From Candidatus Omnitrophota bacterium (GTDB lineage: Bacteria; Omnitrophota; Gorgyraeia; Gygaellales; Profunditerraquicolaceae), in assembly GCA_026387405.1 (NCBI GenBank), contig JAPLLV010000033.1, positions 1 to 36,405 of the forward strand: a DNA stretch of 36,405 nt, written 5' to 3'. The notes below the pieces were generated by a model. That model saw nothing but the letters and a program-made list of their open reading frames with translations, was not told the DNA's origin and did no database searches. Of this stretch, positions 15,626 through 25,161 are shown piece by piece. Both the position numbers and the translations under genes were made by a program. Each line of letters begins with the position of its first letter. The first letter of the stretch is position 1.

Positions 15626-16871
15626 GCCCGAAAAGATAAAGAATATAGTTTCGGATCTACCGCAGGCGCCGGGGGTGTATTTTTTCAAGGACGAAAGCGG
15701 CCGGATCATCTATATCGGCAAGGCCAAATCCTTAAAGAAACGGGTGCAGTCGTATTTTAGCCGCCGGCTGGATACCAAGACTCAAAATTTGGTCTCCCGG
15801 ATCTATGATATCGAGTATAAGCCGGCTGCCTCTGAGGCCCAGGCGTTGATTATGGAGGCAGGTTTTATTCACAGGTATCAGCCTAAATACAACGTTTCCC
15901 TGCGCGAGAATAAGAATTTTCCTTTTGTCAAGATAACTGCCGAAGAATATCCCGCCATATGCATAACCCGCAAAAAGCAGCCTGACGGCGCCCGTTACCT
16001 CGGGCCGTATACCAGCGCTAATCTTCTGAGGGAGGTATTAAAGATCATCCGCCGCAGTTTTCCATACCGTTCCTGCAAAGAGCTTCCCCGCCGGGCGTGC
16101 ATATATTACCGGCTGGGTTTGTCCCCTGCGCCGTGCGAAGGGAAGATCAATAAAAAAGAATACGCCAGGACCATAAAAAACATTTCCCTGATCCTTGAAG
16201 GCAGGACCGCCAGCCTGATTAAAAAGCTATCGCAAAGGATGCGGATTCTGGCCAGCCGGCAAGATTTTGAGGGGGCAGCCAAGGCGAGGGATCAGATAGC
16301 CGCCTTGGCGGCGCTTAGCGCCGCCGGGGCCGGTTCCAGCAGCTATGAATCGGAGGGCCTAAAGAGTCTTCTAAAATTAAAACGTTACCCCATGCGTATC
16401 GAGGCCTTTGATATATCCAATATCTCCGGGAAGGATGCTACCGGCTCGATGGTCAGTTTTTATCAAGGCCAACCGGACAAGAATAATTACCGGCGTTTCC
16501 GCATCAAAACAGTTTACGCGATCGATGATTACGATATGCTCAGGGAGGTAGTGCGCAGGCGCTATTTGAGGTTGATACAAGAAAAATCCGCCCTCCCTGA
16601 TGTTATTCTCATTGACGGAGGCAAAGGGCATCTTGAGGCTGCCGGAGGAGAGCTTGCAAAGTTAGGCCTAAAGATCCCTTTAATGAGCTTAGCCAAAGAA
16701 GAAGAAAATATCTATTTTGAAGGCAGGGCCTCGGCCTTACGTTTAAAAGAAGGCAGCCCTGTCCTTAATCTTATCCGGCGCATCCGCGATGAAGCGCACC
16801 GTTTCGCCCTTTCATATCATCACCTGCTGCGCAGGAATCGCATATTCCAGACCCGCGGTGGAGGAGGATAA
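15618..16871 (+). CDS. uvrC: UvrC-type excinuclease lacking the C-terminal HhH domain
   Basis: The N-terminal GIY-YIG nuclease (APGVYFFKDESGRIIYIGKAKSLKKRV, written here in part; residues about 14-95) makes the 3' incision. A UVR helix pair (RQDFEGAAKARDQIAAL, about 215-230) binds UvrB. The RNase H-like domain (IEAFDISNISG, LPDVILIDGGKGH, DEAHRFA) makes the 5' incision, and its catalytic acids look present. The protein stops at about 417 residues right after DEAHRFALSYHH, whereas typical UvrC has about 600 and ends in helix-hairpin-helix motifs. ATG 15618 lies inside the end of murJ and gives the standard N-terminus. The stop overlaps the next start (TAATG). Confidence 0.88.
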   Translation: MFKPEKIKNIVSDLPQAPGVYFFKDESGRIIYIGKAKSLKKRVQSYFSRRLDTKTQNLVSRIYDIEYKPAASEAQALIMEAGFIHRYQPKYNVSLRENKNFPFVKITAEEYPAICITRKKQPDGARYLGPYTSANLLREVLKIIRRSFPYRSCKELPRRACIYYRLGLSPAPCEGKINKKEYARTIKNISLILEGRTASLIKKLSQRMRILASRQDFEGAAKARDQIAALAALSAAGAGSSSYESEGLKSLLKLKRYPMRIEAFDISNISGKDATGSMVSFYQGQPDKNNYRRFRIKTVYAIDDYDMLREVVRRRYLRLIQEKSALPDVILIDGGKGHLEAAGGELAKLGLKIPLMSLAKEEENIYFEGRASALRLKEGSPVLNLIRRIRDEAHRFALSYHHLLRRNRIFQTRGGGG

Positions 16872-17140
16872 TGACTAATTTTGAGAAAAGAGTCTATAAA
16901 ACGGTAGTGAAGATACCATTGGGCCAGGTGCGCACCTATAAGTGGGTTGCGCAAAAAATAGGGCACCCCAAGGCATACCGTGCCGTGGGGCAGGCCTTAA
17001 AGAAGAACCCTTACCCTTTGATTGTCCCTTGCCATCGCGTGGTCAGTTCCAGCTCCGATATAGGAGGTTTTGCCTGGGGCAGAAAAAATAAAAAGCTCTT
17101 GTTAGATTTAGAAAGACAGATAAGAAAGTTGATGATATAA
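16871..17140 (+). CDS. ogt: MGMT-family DNA alkyltransferase, DNA-binding domain only
   Basis: This 89-residue protein equals the C-terminal domain of O6-alkylguanine-DNA alkyltransferase. It has RVTYKWVAQKIG-like recognition helices (here VRTYKWVAQKIGHPKAYRAV), the active-site motif PCHRV with the acceptor cysteine intact, and the following GGFAWG loop. The N-terminal domain is absent. Because the Cys is present it may repair alkylated bases, unlike alkyltransferase-like proteins, which have Trp there. Coupling to uvrC through TAATG fits a shared role, since alkyltransferase-like proteins hand lesions to nucleotide excision repair. Confidence 0.85.
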   Translation: MTNFEKRVYKTVVKIPLGQVRTYKWVAQKIGHPKAYRAVGQALKKNPYPLIVPCHRVVSSSSDIGGFAWGRKNKKLLLDLERQIRKLMI

Positions 17141-17147
17141 TAAATGA

Positions 17148-17250
17148 GCGCACACTTTGCGGAACGATAGTGAACGCAAAGTGTATGCGCGAATTTACCC
17201 CCGCACCAATTTCTGAAGGAGCGCATGTTTTTTCAAATTGGTGCGGGGGT
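17148..17250. repeat. Two long hairpins between ogt and pilT
   Basis: GCGCACACTTTGCG (17148-17161) pairs with CGCAAAGTGTATGCGC (17175-17190) with a 2-base bulge. ACCCCCGCACCAATTT (17197-17212) pairs perfectly over 16 bp with 17235-17250. Neither has a T run, so simple intrinsic termination is unlikely. They could be palindromic repeat elements or mRNA-stabilising hairpins. Confidence 0.6.
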
Positions 17251-17276
17251 GAGTCTAAGCGCCATTGGAGGCTGGA

Positions 17277-18350
17277 ATGAACATAAAAGAGTTATTGGGC
17301 GAGATGGTCAAAAGAGATGCCTCGGATTTATTTTATCGTGCCGGAGGCACCGCGCGCATGAGGATTGACGGTAAAGTCATTCCCATAGGGGATAGCGTGC
17401 TTAGCGTAGCGGATGTGATAAAGGCAGTAGAGGATTTGACTAAACCCGAACAAAGGGAGAAATTTAAGACTGCCCTGGACGTGGATTTTGCCTTATTTCT
17501 GGAGGAATTTCACCGCAGGTTCCGCGTAAGTATCTTTACCCAGCGCAATTCCCCTTCCATCGTCATCAGGAATATCCGCGATTTCATCGCCGATTTCCAA
17601 AGCCTCAATCTTCCCGTTGATGTATTGCAGCGCCTGGCCCTGGAGACCAGAGGCCTGGTGCTTCTCACCGGCAGCGTGGGCAGCGGAAAATCCACCACCA
17701 TCGCCAGCATGATCGAATATATCAACCAGAATTGCAATAAACATATCCTGACTATCGAGGAACCCATAGAATTTACCTTTAAGGATAAGAAGGGCCTGAT
17801 CAACCAGAGGGATCTAGGGCTGGATGTGACTTCGTATGCTCAAGCGCTGCGCGCATTTACCCTGCAGAGCCCGGACGTTATCTATATCGGGAACATCCGC
17901 GATCACGAAACCATGTCCGCGGCCCTGACCGCTGCGGAGACCGGGGTCCTGGTTTTAAGTACCCTGCATACCATAAACGCTCCCCAGACCATAGAGAGGA
18001 TTATTAACTTTTTCCCGCCGCATCAGCATCAAGAGATACGCATCCAGTTGTCTTTTCTGCTCAAGGGTGTTGTCTCTTTGCGGCTCATCCCTTTAAAAAA
18101 CTCGACCGGCCGCGTTCCGGCATACGAGGCTATGGTCTTGACCCCTACCGTAAGCCGCCTGATAAGGGAGGGCAAGAGTTGGGAGATCCACAAATTTATA
18201 GATGACGGCGAGGTTTTCGGTATGCAGTCTTTTAGCAAATCCCTGGTCAGGCTGGTCAATGAGGGTAAAATAAGCGAAGAGGAAGCGATTAATGCCGCTG
18301 ATAACAGGGAGGAATTTACCCTTGGCCTGAAAGGGTTCCACAGGAGGTAA
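17277..18350 (+). CDS. pilT: PilT/PilU-family type IV pilus retraction ATPase
   Basis: The 357-residue product has the N-terminal PAS-like domain of PilT (DASDLFYRAGGTARMRIDG) and an ATPase core with Walker A GSVGSGKSTT (about residues 135-144), an Asp box, a His box (STLHTINAPQTIERI) and the C-terminal GMQSFSKSL segment. PilT-family motors depolymerise pili for twitching motility or DNA uptake. The Walker B region reads VIYIGNIRDHET, where the family normally has GEIRD or GEMRD, so the catalytic Glu is Asn. ATG 17277 follows a GGAGG site. It is followed within 3 bases by prfB; no other pilus gene is in the window. PilU is the alternative. Confidence 0.88.
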   Translation: MNIKELLGEMVKRDASDLFYRAGGTARMRIDGKVIPIGDSVLSVADVIKAVEDLTKPEQREKFKTALDVDFALFLEEFHRRFRVSIFTQRNSPSIVIRNIRDFIADFQSLNLPVDVLQRLALETRGLVLLTGSVGSGKSTTIASMIEYINQNCNKHILTIEEPIEFTFKDKKGLINQRDLGLDVTSYAQALRAFTLQSPDVIYIGNIRDHETMSAALTAAETGVLVLSTLHTINAPQTIERIINFFPPHQHQEIRIQLSFLLKGVVSLRLIPLKNSTGRVPAYEAMVLTPTVSRLIREGKSWEIHKFIDDGEVFGMQSFSKSLVRLVNEGKISEEEAINAADNREEFTLGLKGFHRR

Positions 18351-18352
18351 CT

Positions 18353-19454
18353 ATGATAGAAGATATTAAATCAAAGTTAGGCCTGCTTCATTCGAGATTG
18401 GAACAACTAAGAGGTTATCTTTGACGTAGATAATAAAAAGAACCAGATCGAAGAATTGACCCGGCGGATGTCTGATCCGGGTTTTTGGAATAATACCGAT
18501 ACTTCCTCCGGGATAGTAAAACAATTAAAATCAAAAAAATCCTGTGTTGAGCCCTGGCAGACCGCAGTTGATAGATATCAGGAATTGTTTGATCTGGCGG
18601 CCCTTTTAAAAGAGTCCGATAAGGAATTAGCCGAGGACCTCAGCCGGGGCATCGAGGCGTTATCGCAGGAGCTTGAGAAATTAGAGTTTAGCGCCCTATT
18701 ATCGGGAAAATTCGATATCAATAGCGCTATCTTGAGCATTAACGCCGGGGCAGGCGGCACCGAATCCTGCGACTGGGTGGGCATGCTTTTGAGGATGTAC
18801 AGCCGCTTTGCCCAGAACCGCGGTTACGAGGTAAAGACCATAGATATCCTTCCGGGAGAAGAGGCGGGGATTAAAAACGTCACGCTCCTGGTTGAGGGAG
18901 ATTACGCTTACGGCTACTTGAAGGCGGAACGGGGGGTGCATCGTCTGGTGCGCATATCTCCGTTTGACTCCAATAAGCGCAGGCATACCTCTTTTGCCTC
19001 GGTGGACGTCATCCCCGAGGTTGAAGAGGCAGTAGATGTGAAGCTGGAAGATAAGGATCTGCGTATCGACGTGTATCGTTCCAAGGGGGCCGGCGGCCAG
19101 AGCGTAAATACCACGGATTCCGCGGTGCGCATAACGCATATACCCACGGGCCTGGTGGCCCAGTGTCAGAACGAGCGTTCGCAGCATCAGAATAAACAGA
19201 CCGCCTTAAAAATTTTAAAGGCGCGCATCTGGTCTCTGGAGAGGGAGAAGAAAGAGCGGGAACTCAACAGGCAATACGGCGCAGAAAAAAAGAAGATCGA
19301 ATGGGGGAGCCAGATACGTTCCTACGTGCTTTATCCCTACAAAATGGTCAAGGACCACCGCACCGAGCACGAAACCGGGGACACCGATAAAGTCCTGGAC
19401 GGCGGCTTGGATGGATTTATCGAGGCGTACTTAAAAAAACAGGCAGGAGCTTAA
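18353..19454 (+). CDS. prfB: Peptide chain release factor 2 with programmed +1 frameshift
   Basis: Translation from ATG 18353 gives 23 codons ending RGYL before TGA at 18422-18424. A +1 slip on CTT-T continues as [15 protein letters not shown] to 19454, for about 366 residues in total. The slip site CTTTGAC with an AGAGG element just upstream is the classical RF2 autoregulatory site: when RF2 is scarce the UGA is read slowly and the ribosome shifts. The body has the SPF specificity motif (RISPFDS) and the catalytic GGQ (GAGGQSVN). The AGGAGG site overlaps the pilT stop. Confidence 0.95.
18410..18426 (+). promoter_or_regulatory. RF2 recoding site
   Basis: AGAGG (18410-18414) acts as an internal Shine-Dalgarno element, followed by TAT, CTT (slip codon, 18419-18421) and TGA C (18422-18425). 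It directs the +1 shift within prfB. Confidence 0.9.
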
Positions 19455-19461
19455 TAAAAAC

Positions 19462-22389
19462 ATGCTGGGTTTTATTAAAAAGGCCGTACTTGCCGGCAAA
19501 GAGAAGACCATCCGGAAAAAATATCCCGGGGTAAAAATAGTCTTGCATAAGGATATGCCTAACCCGTCTATAAACAGGATGGGCGAATTGGCCCGTCTGG
19601 TCAACGAGGTGAATCTAAAGGAAGAACAGATCTCTCGCCTCTCCGATGCCGAATTAAGAGCCAAGACCGAAGAATTCAGGCAGGGCATTGCCGAGAAGGC
19701 CAAGGTTTATGAGCCGGAGCTGCAAGACCTGGAGAATGCCTTAGCCGAGGCCGCTATCCAGGAAGAGAAAGAGAAGATCAAGGATAAGATAAAGCGCACG
19801 CGTAACCGGGTCTTTGAGCAGGTATTGCCCGAGGCCTTTGCCGTGGTGCGCGAGGCATCCAGGCGCGCTATCGGCCTGCGGCATTTTGACGTGCAGATCG
19901 CGGGAGGCGTAGTGCTGCACGAAGGAAGGATCGCCGAGATGGCCACCGGCGAAGGAAAAACTCTTGTAGCCACTCTGCCGGCGTACCTTAACGCGCTATT
20001 GGGCAAGGGGGTGCATGTAGTTACGGTGAACGATTACCTGGCCCGCCGCGACCGGGAATGGATGGGGCCGATATATGAATTTCTGGGGTTGACGGTCGGG
20101 GCGATACAGCATGAGATGTCCGATGAGCAGCGTCAGCGGGAATACGCCTGCGATATTACATACGGCACTAATAACGAGTTCGGTTTTGACTATCTGCGCG
20201 ACAATATGAAGTATGATCTTAAAGACCTGGCGCAGCGGCCATTCTATTACGCTATCGTGGACGAGGTGGATTCCATACTTGTTGACGAGGCGCGCACGCC
20301 GTTAATAATTTCCGGGCCCGCGGAAGAATCCACGGATAAATATTATATTGTCGACAAGCTCGTTCCGCGCCTAAAGGGGAGGGTGATCCTGGAGAGGGAC
20401 GAGATCGAGGCCAAATACCGGGGTGAAGATATCTCTAAAGGATATGATTATATCGTGGACGAAAAGGCGCACACCGCGCATCTTACGGAGGAGGGGGAGG
20501 TCAAGGTCAGCGCGATGTTAAATATCGAGAACATGGCCGACATCGAGAATATGGAATGGCGCCACCATATCATCCAGGCCTTGCGCGCGCATAAACTTTA
20601 TACCCGGGACGTGGATTACGTGGTGAAAGACGGCGAGGTGATCATTGTGGATGAATTCACCGGCCGGCTTATGCCGGGCAGGCGCTGGTCTGACGGGCTG
20701 CATCAGGCGGTAGAGGCAAGGGAAGGTCTGAAGATAGAGCGCGAGAACCAGACTCTCGCTACCATAACCTTTCAGAATTATTTCCGCATGTACGAGAAAT
20801 TGGCGGGTATGACCGGGACCGCCTATACCGAGGCCAACGAATTTAAATCCATCTATCAGCTCGACGTCGTAGTCATGCCGACTAACCGTCAGCTTATCCG
20901 CACTAATTATCCTGATTGCGTTTATAAGACGGAAAAAGAAAAATTTGCCTCCGTGGTGGAAGAGATCGCCGCGCTTTCCGATAAGGGCCAGCCGGTCCTG
21001 GTAGGGACTATATCTATCGAGAGGTCCGAGCATCTCTCAAACTTGCTTAAACGCCGCGGCGTGCCGCACCAGGTCTTAAACGCCAAATACCACGAGATGG
21101 AAGCCCAGATCGTTGCCCAGGCGGGAAGATATAAGGCAGTGACTATTGCCACCAATATGGCCGGGCGCGGCACAGATATCCTCCTGGGAGGTAATCCGGA
21201 TTTTATGGCCAAGAGCATACTCAAACAAAAGACAAAACCCAATGAACCGAACTACTCCGAGGAATATAAGGAGCTGCTTGAGAAATTCAAAGTGCAGGCC
21301 CAGATCGAGCATGATAAAGTGGTTGGCGTGGGTGGATTGCATGTGTTGGGCACAGAGCGCCACGAGGCCAGGCGTATTGATAATCAGCTGCGCGGCCGTT
21401 CCGGAAGGCAGGGAGACCCCGGCTCATCGCGCTTTTATGTTTCGCTGGAGGACGAGTTGATGCGCCTGTTCGGCTCTGACCGGCTGATGGGGGTAATGGA
21501 TAAGTTGGGGCTTGAAGAAGGGCAGGTTATCGAGCATCCCTGGGTTTCCAAGTCCATTGAGATCGCCCAGAAACGCGTTGAGGCGCATAACTTCGATATC
21601 CGCAAGCAACTCCTGGAATATGACAATGTGATGAATAAACAGCGCGAGGTTATCTATACCCAGCGCCGCGATGTCCTGGAGGGGATTTCCCTGAAAGAGG
21701 AGATCCTGAATATGGTGGATAAGGATATTAACGTGATCGTGTCTTTATACGCGGGCCCAAACGTTTCTGATTGGAATATCCCCGCCCTCTCTAATGCCAT
21801 AAAGCTTAGATTCGGGGTGGAAATCCCTTATAACGAGATAGAGCAATCTAAAAACAGCCCCGCAGAGGAAATTTATAACCGGGTAGTAAATTTCTATGAA
21901 GAAAAAGAGCGGGCATTAGGCCAGGAGCTAATGCGTCAAATGGAGCGCATAGTCTTTTTACAGGTCATAGACACTAAATGGAAAGATCACCTTTACGCAA
22001 TGGATTCTATGCGCGAAGGCATTGGTCTGCGCGCCTATGGTCAGCGCGACCCTTTGATCGAATACAAGCGCGAGGCCTTTGAGATGTTCAGCCAGATGAT
22101 CGCCGGAATCGAAGAAGAGGCAGTGGAGATGCTTTTTAAATTGCAGCCCGCCCGCCCCGAGAGATTCAGGGGAGTATTCTCCGGCGTCTCGCAGCAGATG
22201 GTGCACCCGGAGATCTCCGGCTTAGAGGCCCCGCGGGAAGAATCCGCAGTCCCCCAAGACCCCCGTTTTGGCCCCGCGCATATCGCCTCCGCCCCTCCTA
22301 TACCTTCTCAATCCAAGGTAAAGGTAGGTCGCAATGACCCCTGTCCTTGCGGTTCAGGGAAAAAATATAAAAAATGTCATGGCAGATGA
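19462..22389 (+). CDS. secA: Preprotein translocase ATPase SecA
   Basis: The 975-residue product contains all SecA landmarks: Walker A in [13 protein letters not shown] (about 155-167), [20 protein letters not shown] (about 270), [21 protein letters not shown] (about 433), [13 protein letters not shown] (about 570), [13 protein letters not shown]-type QGDPGSSRF and the C-terminal zinc tail [15 protein letters not shown] that contacts SecB or ribosomes. SecA drives protein export through SecYEG. It lies 7 bases after prfB, a conserved neighbourhood in many genomes, and its stop overlaps the lnt start (ATGA). Confidence 0.97.
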   Translation: MLGFIKKAVLAGKEKTIRKKYPGVKIVLHKDMPNPSINRMGELARLVNEVNLKEEQISRLSDAELRAKTEEFRQGIAEKAKVYEPELQDLENALAEAAIQEEKEKIKDKIKRTRNRVFEQVLPEAFAVVREASRRAIGLRHFDVQIAGGVVLHEGRIAEMATGEGKTLVATLPAYLNALLGKGVHVVTVNDYLARRDREWMGPIYEFLGLTVGAIQHEMSDEQRQREYACDITYGTNNEFGFDYLRDNMKYDLKDLAQRPFYYAIVDEVDSILVDEARTPLIISGPAEESTDKYYIVDKLVPRLKGRVILERDEIEAKYRGEDISKGYDYIVDEKAHTAHLTEEGEVKVSAMLNIENMADIENMEWRHHIIQALRAHKLYTRDVDYVVKDGEVIIVDEFTGRLMPGRRWSDGLHQAVEAREGLKIERENQTLATITFQNYFRMYEKLAGMTGTAYTEANEFKSIYQLDVVVMPTNRQLIRTNYPDCVYKTEKEKFASVVEEIAALSDKGQPVLVGTISIERSEHLSNLLKRRGVPHQVLNAKYHEMEAQIVAQAGRYKAVTIATNMAGRGTDILLGGNPDFMAKSILKQKTKPNEPNYSEEYKELLEKFKVQAQIEHDKVVGVGGLHVLGTERHEARRIDNQLRGRSGRQGDPGSSRFYVSLEDELMRLFGSDRLMGVMDKLGLEEGQVIEHPWVSKSIEIAQKRVEAHNFDIRKQLLEYDNVMNKQREVIYTQRRDVLEGISLKEEILNMVDKDINVIVSLYAGPNVSDWNIPALSNAIKLRFGVEIPYNEIEQSKNSPAEEIYNRVVNFYEEKERALGQELMRQMERIVFLQVIDTKWKDHLYAMDSMREGIGLRAYGQRDPLIEYKREAFEMFSQMIAGIEEEAVEMLFKLQPARPERFRGVFSGVSQQMVHPEISGLEAPREESAVPQDPRFGPAHIASAPPIPSQSKVKVGRNDPCPCGSGKKYKKCHGR

Positions 22390-24026
22390 ATTTGTCGTTA
22401 GTTATTAGTCGTTGGTCGTTAGTGGGGAAAAATAAAAACTTAATTCTTTGTATTTTCTCCGGTTTACTCTTGGCTCTGCCATTTTCTTTTCCCACCTTCT
22501 GGATCTTCGCCTGGGTTGGGTTCGTGCCGCTTTTTTTTGCCCGGCAAGGAAAATCTAAGACCAAAGCATTTTTGCTTGCTTATTTAACAGGCATCATTTT
22601 CTGGTGGGGGACGATTTACTGGCTGGTGCATGTTACTTTTCTGGGCACTTCCGTGCTTATTTTATATCTAGCTTTATACTTCGGAATATTCGGCCTTTTC
22701 GTTTCTACCAGCGACCAGCGACTAACGACTAACAACTGTCTTTTTCTCCCTTGCGTTTGGGTCATACTGGAATATACACGCAGCCACTTGCTCACCGGCT
22801 TCCCCTGGGCGCTTTTAGGGTATTCCCAGCAAATGAACCTTCCGATAATCCAGATCTCCGATATTACCGGGGCATGGGGCGTGTCGTTCGTTATTATGAT
22901 GATCAATTGCGCGGTGTATTTGGTCGTTAGTCCCTGCCCGCCCTGCGTACCAAGTGGTAGGCGGGGCTGGTCGTTAGTCGTTAGTTACCCCTTGTCCGAG
23001 AAAATTAAAACATATATAGCTGCTATATTGATCTTGCTTTTAACTTTAGGGTATGGTTTTTTTAAGTTATACCATCGACCATCGACCAACGACCAGCGAC
23101 TATTAAAGGTTTCAGTCATCCAGGCCAACATCCCCCAGGAATTGAAATGGGAGGAGTCCGCCAGGGGTTTTATCATCAAGAAATATTTAGGGCTTACCGC
23201 GATAGCGGCCGGCGCAACACCCCGCCGTATCGGATCGGCGGGTGTGACGCCTTCTGCGTCAAAGCCGGATCTATTGATCTGGCCTGAAGCGGCCGTGCCG
23301 GTAGTGTTGGAGGAAGAGCCGGATTATTATAACGCGGTAGTTAATAATGTCCGGCAGGCCAAAACGCCTTTACTTTTCGGCGCGGTAACCGCGCGCAAGG
23401 GCCTTTATTATAATAGCGCCTGTTTGCTTTCTGCGGAGGGCGCGCTCTTACAAAGATACGATAAGGTCCATTTAGTCCCCTTCGGCGAATACATCCCTTT
23501 AAAAAAAGTTTTTCCCTTCCTGGAGACTATTGTCCCGATCGGCGATATCACCCCTGGGAAAAAATATAAGGTTTTTGAGATTGCTTCGTCGCCTTCGGCT
23601 CCTCGCAATGACGCGAAATTCTCGGTATTGATCTGTTTTGAGGATCTTTTCCCGGAATTGTCGCGGAGATTTGTCGCGGATGGCGCGCAATTCCTGGTCA
23701 ATATTACCAACGACGCCTGGTATAAGAAGACCTCGGCAGCCGCCCAGCATTTTCAGGCCTCGGTGTTCCGGGCAGTAGAGAACCGGGTGTATCTGGTGCG
23801 CGCGGCCAATACCGGCATCTCCGGTTTTATCGCCCCGTCAGGTAAGGTAGTTTCGCTGGTGCGCGAGCCTTCGGGTAACACGATATTTATCGATGGCATT
23901 AGTACACAAATTATCCCCCTAGAAAAGCACGAGCAGACTTTCTATGGTAAGAAGGGAGATTTCTTTATATCCCTGCTATTGTTTTTTGTGATTTACAGCA
24001 TGCTTATCAAATATAAACATGTTTAA
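22386..24026 (+). CDS. lnt: Apolipoprotein N-acyltransferase with repeat insertions
   Basis: The N-terminal third has several hydrophobic helices. The C-terminal nitrilase domain shows the Glu-Lys-Cys triad in [21 protein letters not shown] and [10 protein letters not shown]. Lnt adds the third acyl chain to lipoproteins in the inner membrane. ATG 22386 overlaps the secA stop in ATGA. The reading frame runs through four GTCGTTR heptamer arrays (22394, 22707, 22922-22986, 23071), a palindrome at 23216-23260 and a REP-like half at 23579-23614, all without breaking the frame. These add unusual loops such as STNDQRL and [11 protein letters not shown] between conserved segments. It overlaps the MFS gene by 8 bases. 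Confidence 0.9.
   Translation: MNLSLVISRWSLVGKNKNLILCIFSGLLLALPFSFPTFWIFAWVGFVPLFFARQGKSKTKAFLLAYLTGIIFWWGTIYWLVHVTFLGTSVLILYLALYFGIFGLFVSTSDQRLTTNNCLFLPCVWVILEYTRSHLLTGFPWALLGYSQQMNLPIIQISDITGAWGVSFVIMMINCAVYLVVSPCPPCVPSGRRGWSLVVSYPLSEKIKTYIAAILILLLTLGYGFFKLYHRPSTNDQRLLKVSVIQANIPQELKWEESARGFIIKKYLGLTAIAAGATPRRIGSAGVTPSASKPDLLIWPEAAVPVVLEEEPDYYNAVVNNVRQAKTPLLFGAVTARKGLYYNSACLLSAEGALLQRYDKVHLVPFGEYIPLKKVFPFLETIVPIGDITPGKKYKVFEIASSPSAPRNDAKFSVLICFEDLFPELSRRFVADGAQFLVNITNDAWYKKTSAAAQHFQASVFRAVENRVYLVRAANTGISGFIAPSGKVVSLVREPSGNTIFIDGISTQIIPLEKHEQTFYGKKGDFFISLLLFFVIYSMLIKYKHV
22394..22423 (+). repeat. Heptamer array A in lnt
   Basis: Units GTCGTTA, GTTATTA, GTCGTTG, GTCGTTA lie in tandem in the first codons of lnt and encode [11 protein letters not shown]. 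Confidence 0.85.
22707..22737 (-). repeat. Heptamer array B in lnt (opposite orientation)
   Basis: Read on the minus strand the units are GTTGTTA, GTCGTTA, GTCGCTG, GTCGCTG. On the coding strand they give SDQRLTTNN. Confidence 0.85.
22922..22986 (+). repeat. Heptamer array C in lnt, split by a GC-rich hairpin
   Basis: GGTCGTTAGT (22922-22931) and GGTCGTTAGTCGTTAGTT (22969-22986) flank a GC-rich inverted repeat (GCCCGCC with GGCGGGGC). This looks like one repeat inserted in another. The frame stays open. Confidence 0.8.
23071..23103 (-). repeat. Heptamer array D in lnt
   Basis: Minus-strand units are GTCGCTG, GTCGTTG, GTCGATG, GTCGATG. The coding strand reads RPSTNDQRL, similar to the peptide made by array E in nfnA. 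Confidence 0.85.
23216..23260. repeat. Palindromic insertion in lnt
   Basis: ACACCCCGCCG pairs with CGGCGGGTGT (23236-23245), followed by a GACGC/GCGTC hairpin (23246-23260). It encodes [17 protein letters not shown] between conserved parts of Lnt and is probably a repeat element taken up in frame. Confidence 0.6.
23579..23614. repeat. REP-like half element inside lnt
   Basis: GATTGCTTCGTCGCC through CTCGCAATGACG matches the right half of the palindrome at 36325-36391 at both ends. It is translated as [12 protein letters not shown] without disrupting lnt. Confidence 0.75.
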
Positions 24027-25161
24027 TATTATTTTACTCGGATTCAGCAGCCTGTTAACGGATATCTCCAGCGAGATGATTTATCCGTTGCTGCCGATTT
24101 ATCTGGTCATCCGGCTGGGGGCAAGCCCGGCGATACTCGGTATGATCGAGGGGGTCGCCGAGAGCCTGGCCAGCCTGACCAAAATATTCTCGGGATATTT
24201 TTCCGATAAGTTCAAGAGCCGTAAACCCTTTACCATCGCGGGGTATTTTGGCTCCGCGTTGGGGAAGCTCTTCCTTTTTATTTCTACCAGCTGGCTATAT
24301 GTCCTGGTGGGGCGGGTCATTGATCGGTTTGGCAAAGGTATCCGCACTGCCCCGCGTGACGCCCTGATCGCCGAGAACGCCCATGAAAAAAGAAGGGGCA
24401 TGGCCTTTGGCTTGCATCGGGCAATGGACACCTCGGGCGCGTGCGTGGGCGTGCTCCTGGCCTATTTTTTTATCACCCGTTTTAAAGGAGATTTTAAAGA
24501 CATATTTTTGTTTTCCCTTATACCGGCATCTTTGGGGGTGATGATTTTATTTCTGGTAAAGGAAAAAGGCGGGCAAAAGGCAGCTTCCTCCCGCCCGTTG
24601 CAGTTTAAATGGGGGGTTTTGGATAAAAGGTTGAAATTATTCCTTATCTTTACCTTTATTTTTACCCTGGGCAACTCTTCAAACCAATTTTTACTGCTGC
24701 GAGCTCAGCAGCTGGGTAACCCCTTACCCAAGATCATTCTTTTTTATCTTCTCTATAATATAGTCTATGGCTTAGTGAGTTACCCGGCGGGAAAACTTTC
24801 TGATCGCATCGGAAGGAAGAAATTGCTGGTGGCGGGTTATCTATTCTATGGGCTGGTGTATCTGGGTTTTGCCATAAACAACCGCGTGGGCGGCTTCTGG
24901 CTTTTGTTCGCGGTCTATGGCCTTTATATGGGATTTACCGAAGGGGTGGAGAAGGCCTTTGTTTCGGATATCGCGCCTGAAAATCTACGGGCCACGACCA
25001 TCGGATTGCACGCGATGCTGGTGGGTATCGGATTATTGCCGGCCTCGCTTCTAGCCGGAGCGCTCTGGAAATTTATGGGCGCAGCCGCGCCTTTTTATTT
25101 CGGCGGGTGTATGGGGATAATCTCCAGTATCGGCCTGTGGTTTATCCTAAAAGGTGTTTAG
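24019..25161 (+). CDS. Major facilitator superfamily transporter
   Basis: This 380-residue protein has about 11-12 hydrophobic helices and the MFS loop motif in GYFSDKFKSRKPF and again in GKLSDRIGRKKLL. The opening SSLLTDISSEMIYPLLPIYL and GRVIDRFGKGIRTAPRDALIAE are characteristic of a widespread uncharacterised MFS group. The substrate cannot be told from sequence. It overlaps lnt by 8 bases and probably ends that operon; its last 4 bases overlap the convergent cation efflux gene. Confidence 0.88.
   Translation: MFNIILLGFSSLLTDISSEMIYPLLPIYLVIRLGASPAILGMIEGVAESLASLTKIFSGYFSDKFKSRKPFTIAGYFGSALGKLFLFISTSWLYVLVGRVIDRFGKGIRTAPRDALIAENAHEKRRGMAFGLHRAMDTSGACVGVLLAYFFITRFKGDFKDIFLFSLIPASLGVMILFLVKEKGGQKAASSRPLQFKWGVLDKRLKLFLIFTFIFTLGNSSNQFLLLRAQQLGNPLPKIILFYLLYNIVYGLVSYPAGKLSDRIGRKKLLVAGYLFYGLVYLGFAINNRVGGFWLLFAVYGLYMGFTEGVEKAFVSDIAPENLRATTIGLHAMLVGIGLLPASLLAGALWKFMGAAAPFYFGGCMGIISSIGLWFILKGV

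Noticed and set aside
18456-19454. prfB starting at 18456 as an ordinary gene
   Set aside because: The conserved N-terminus lies upstream across the recoding site.
22394-23103. Heptamer arrays as a CRISPR array
   Set aside because: Units are 7 bases with no spacers, lie inside a coding frame and no cas gene is present.
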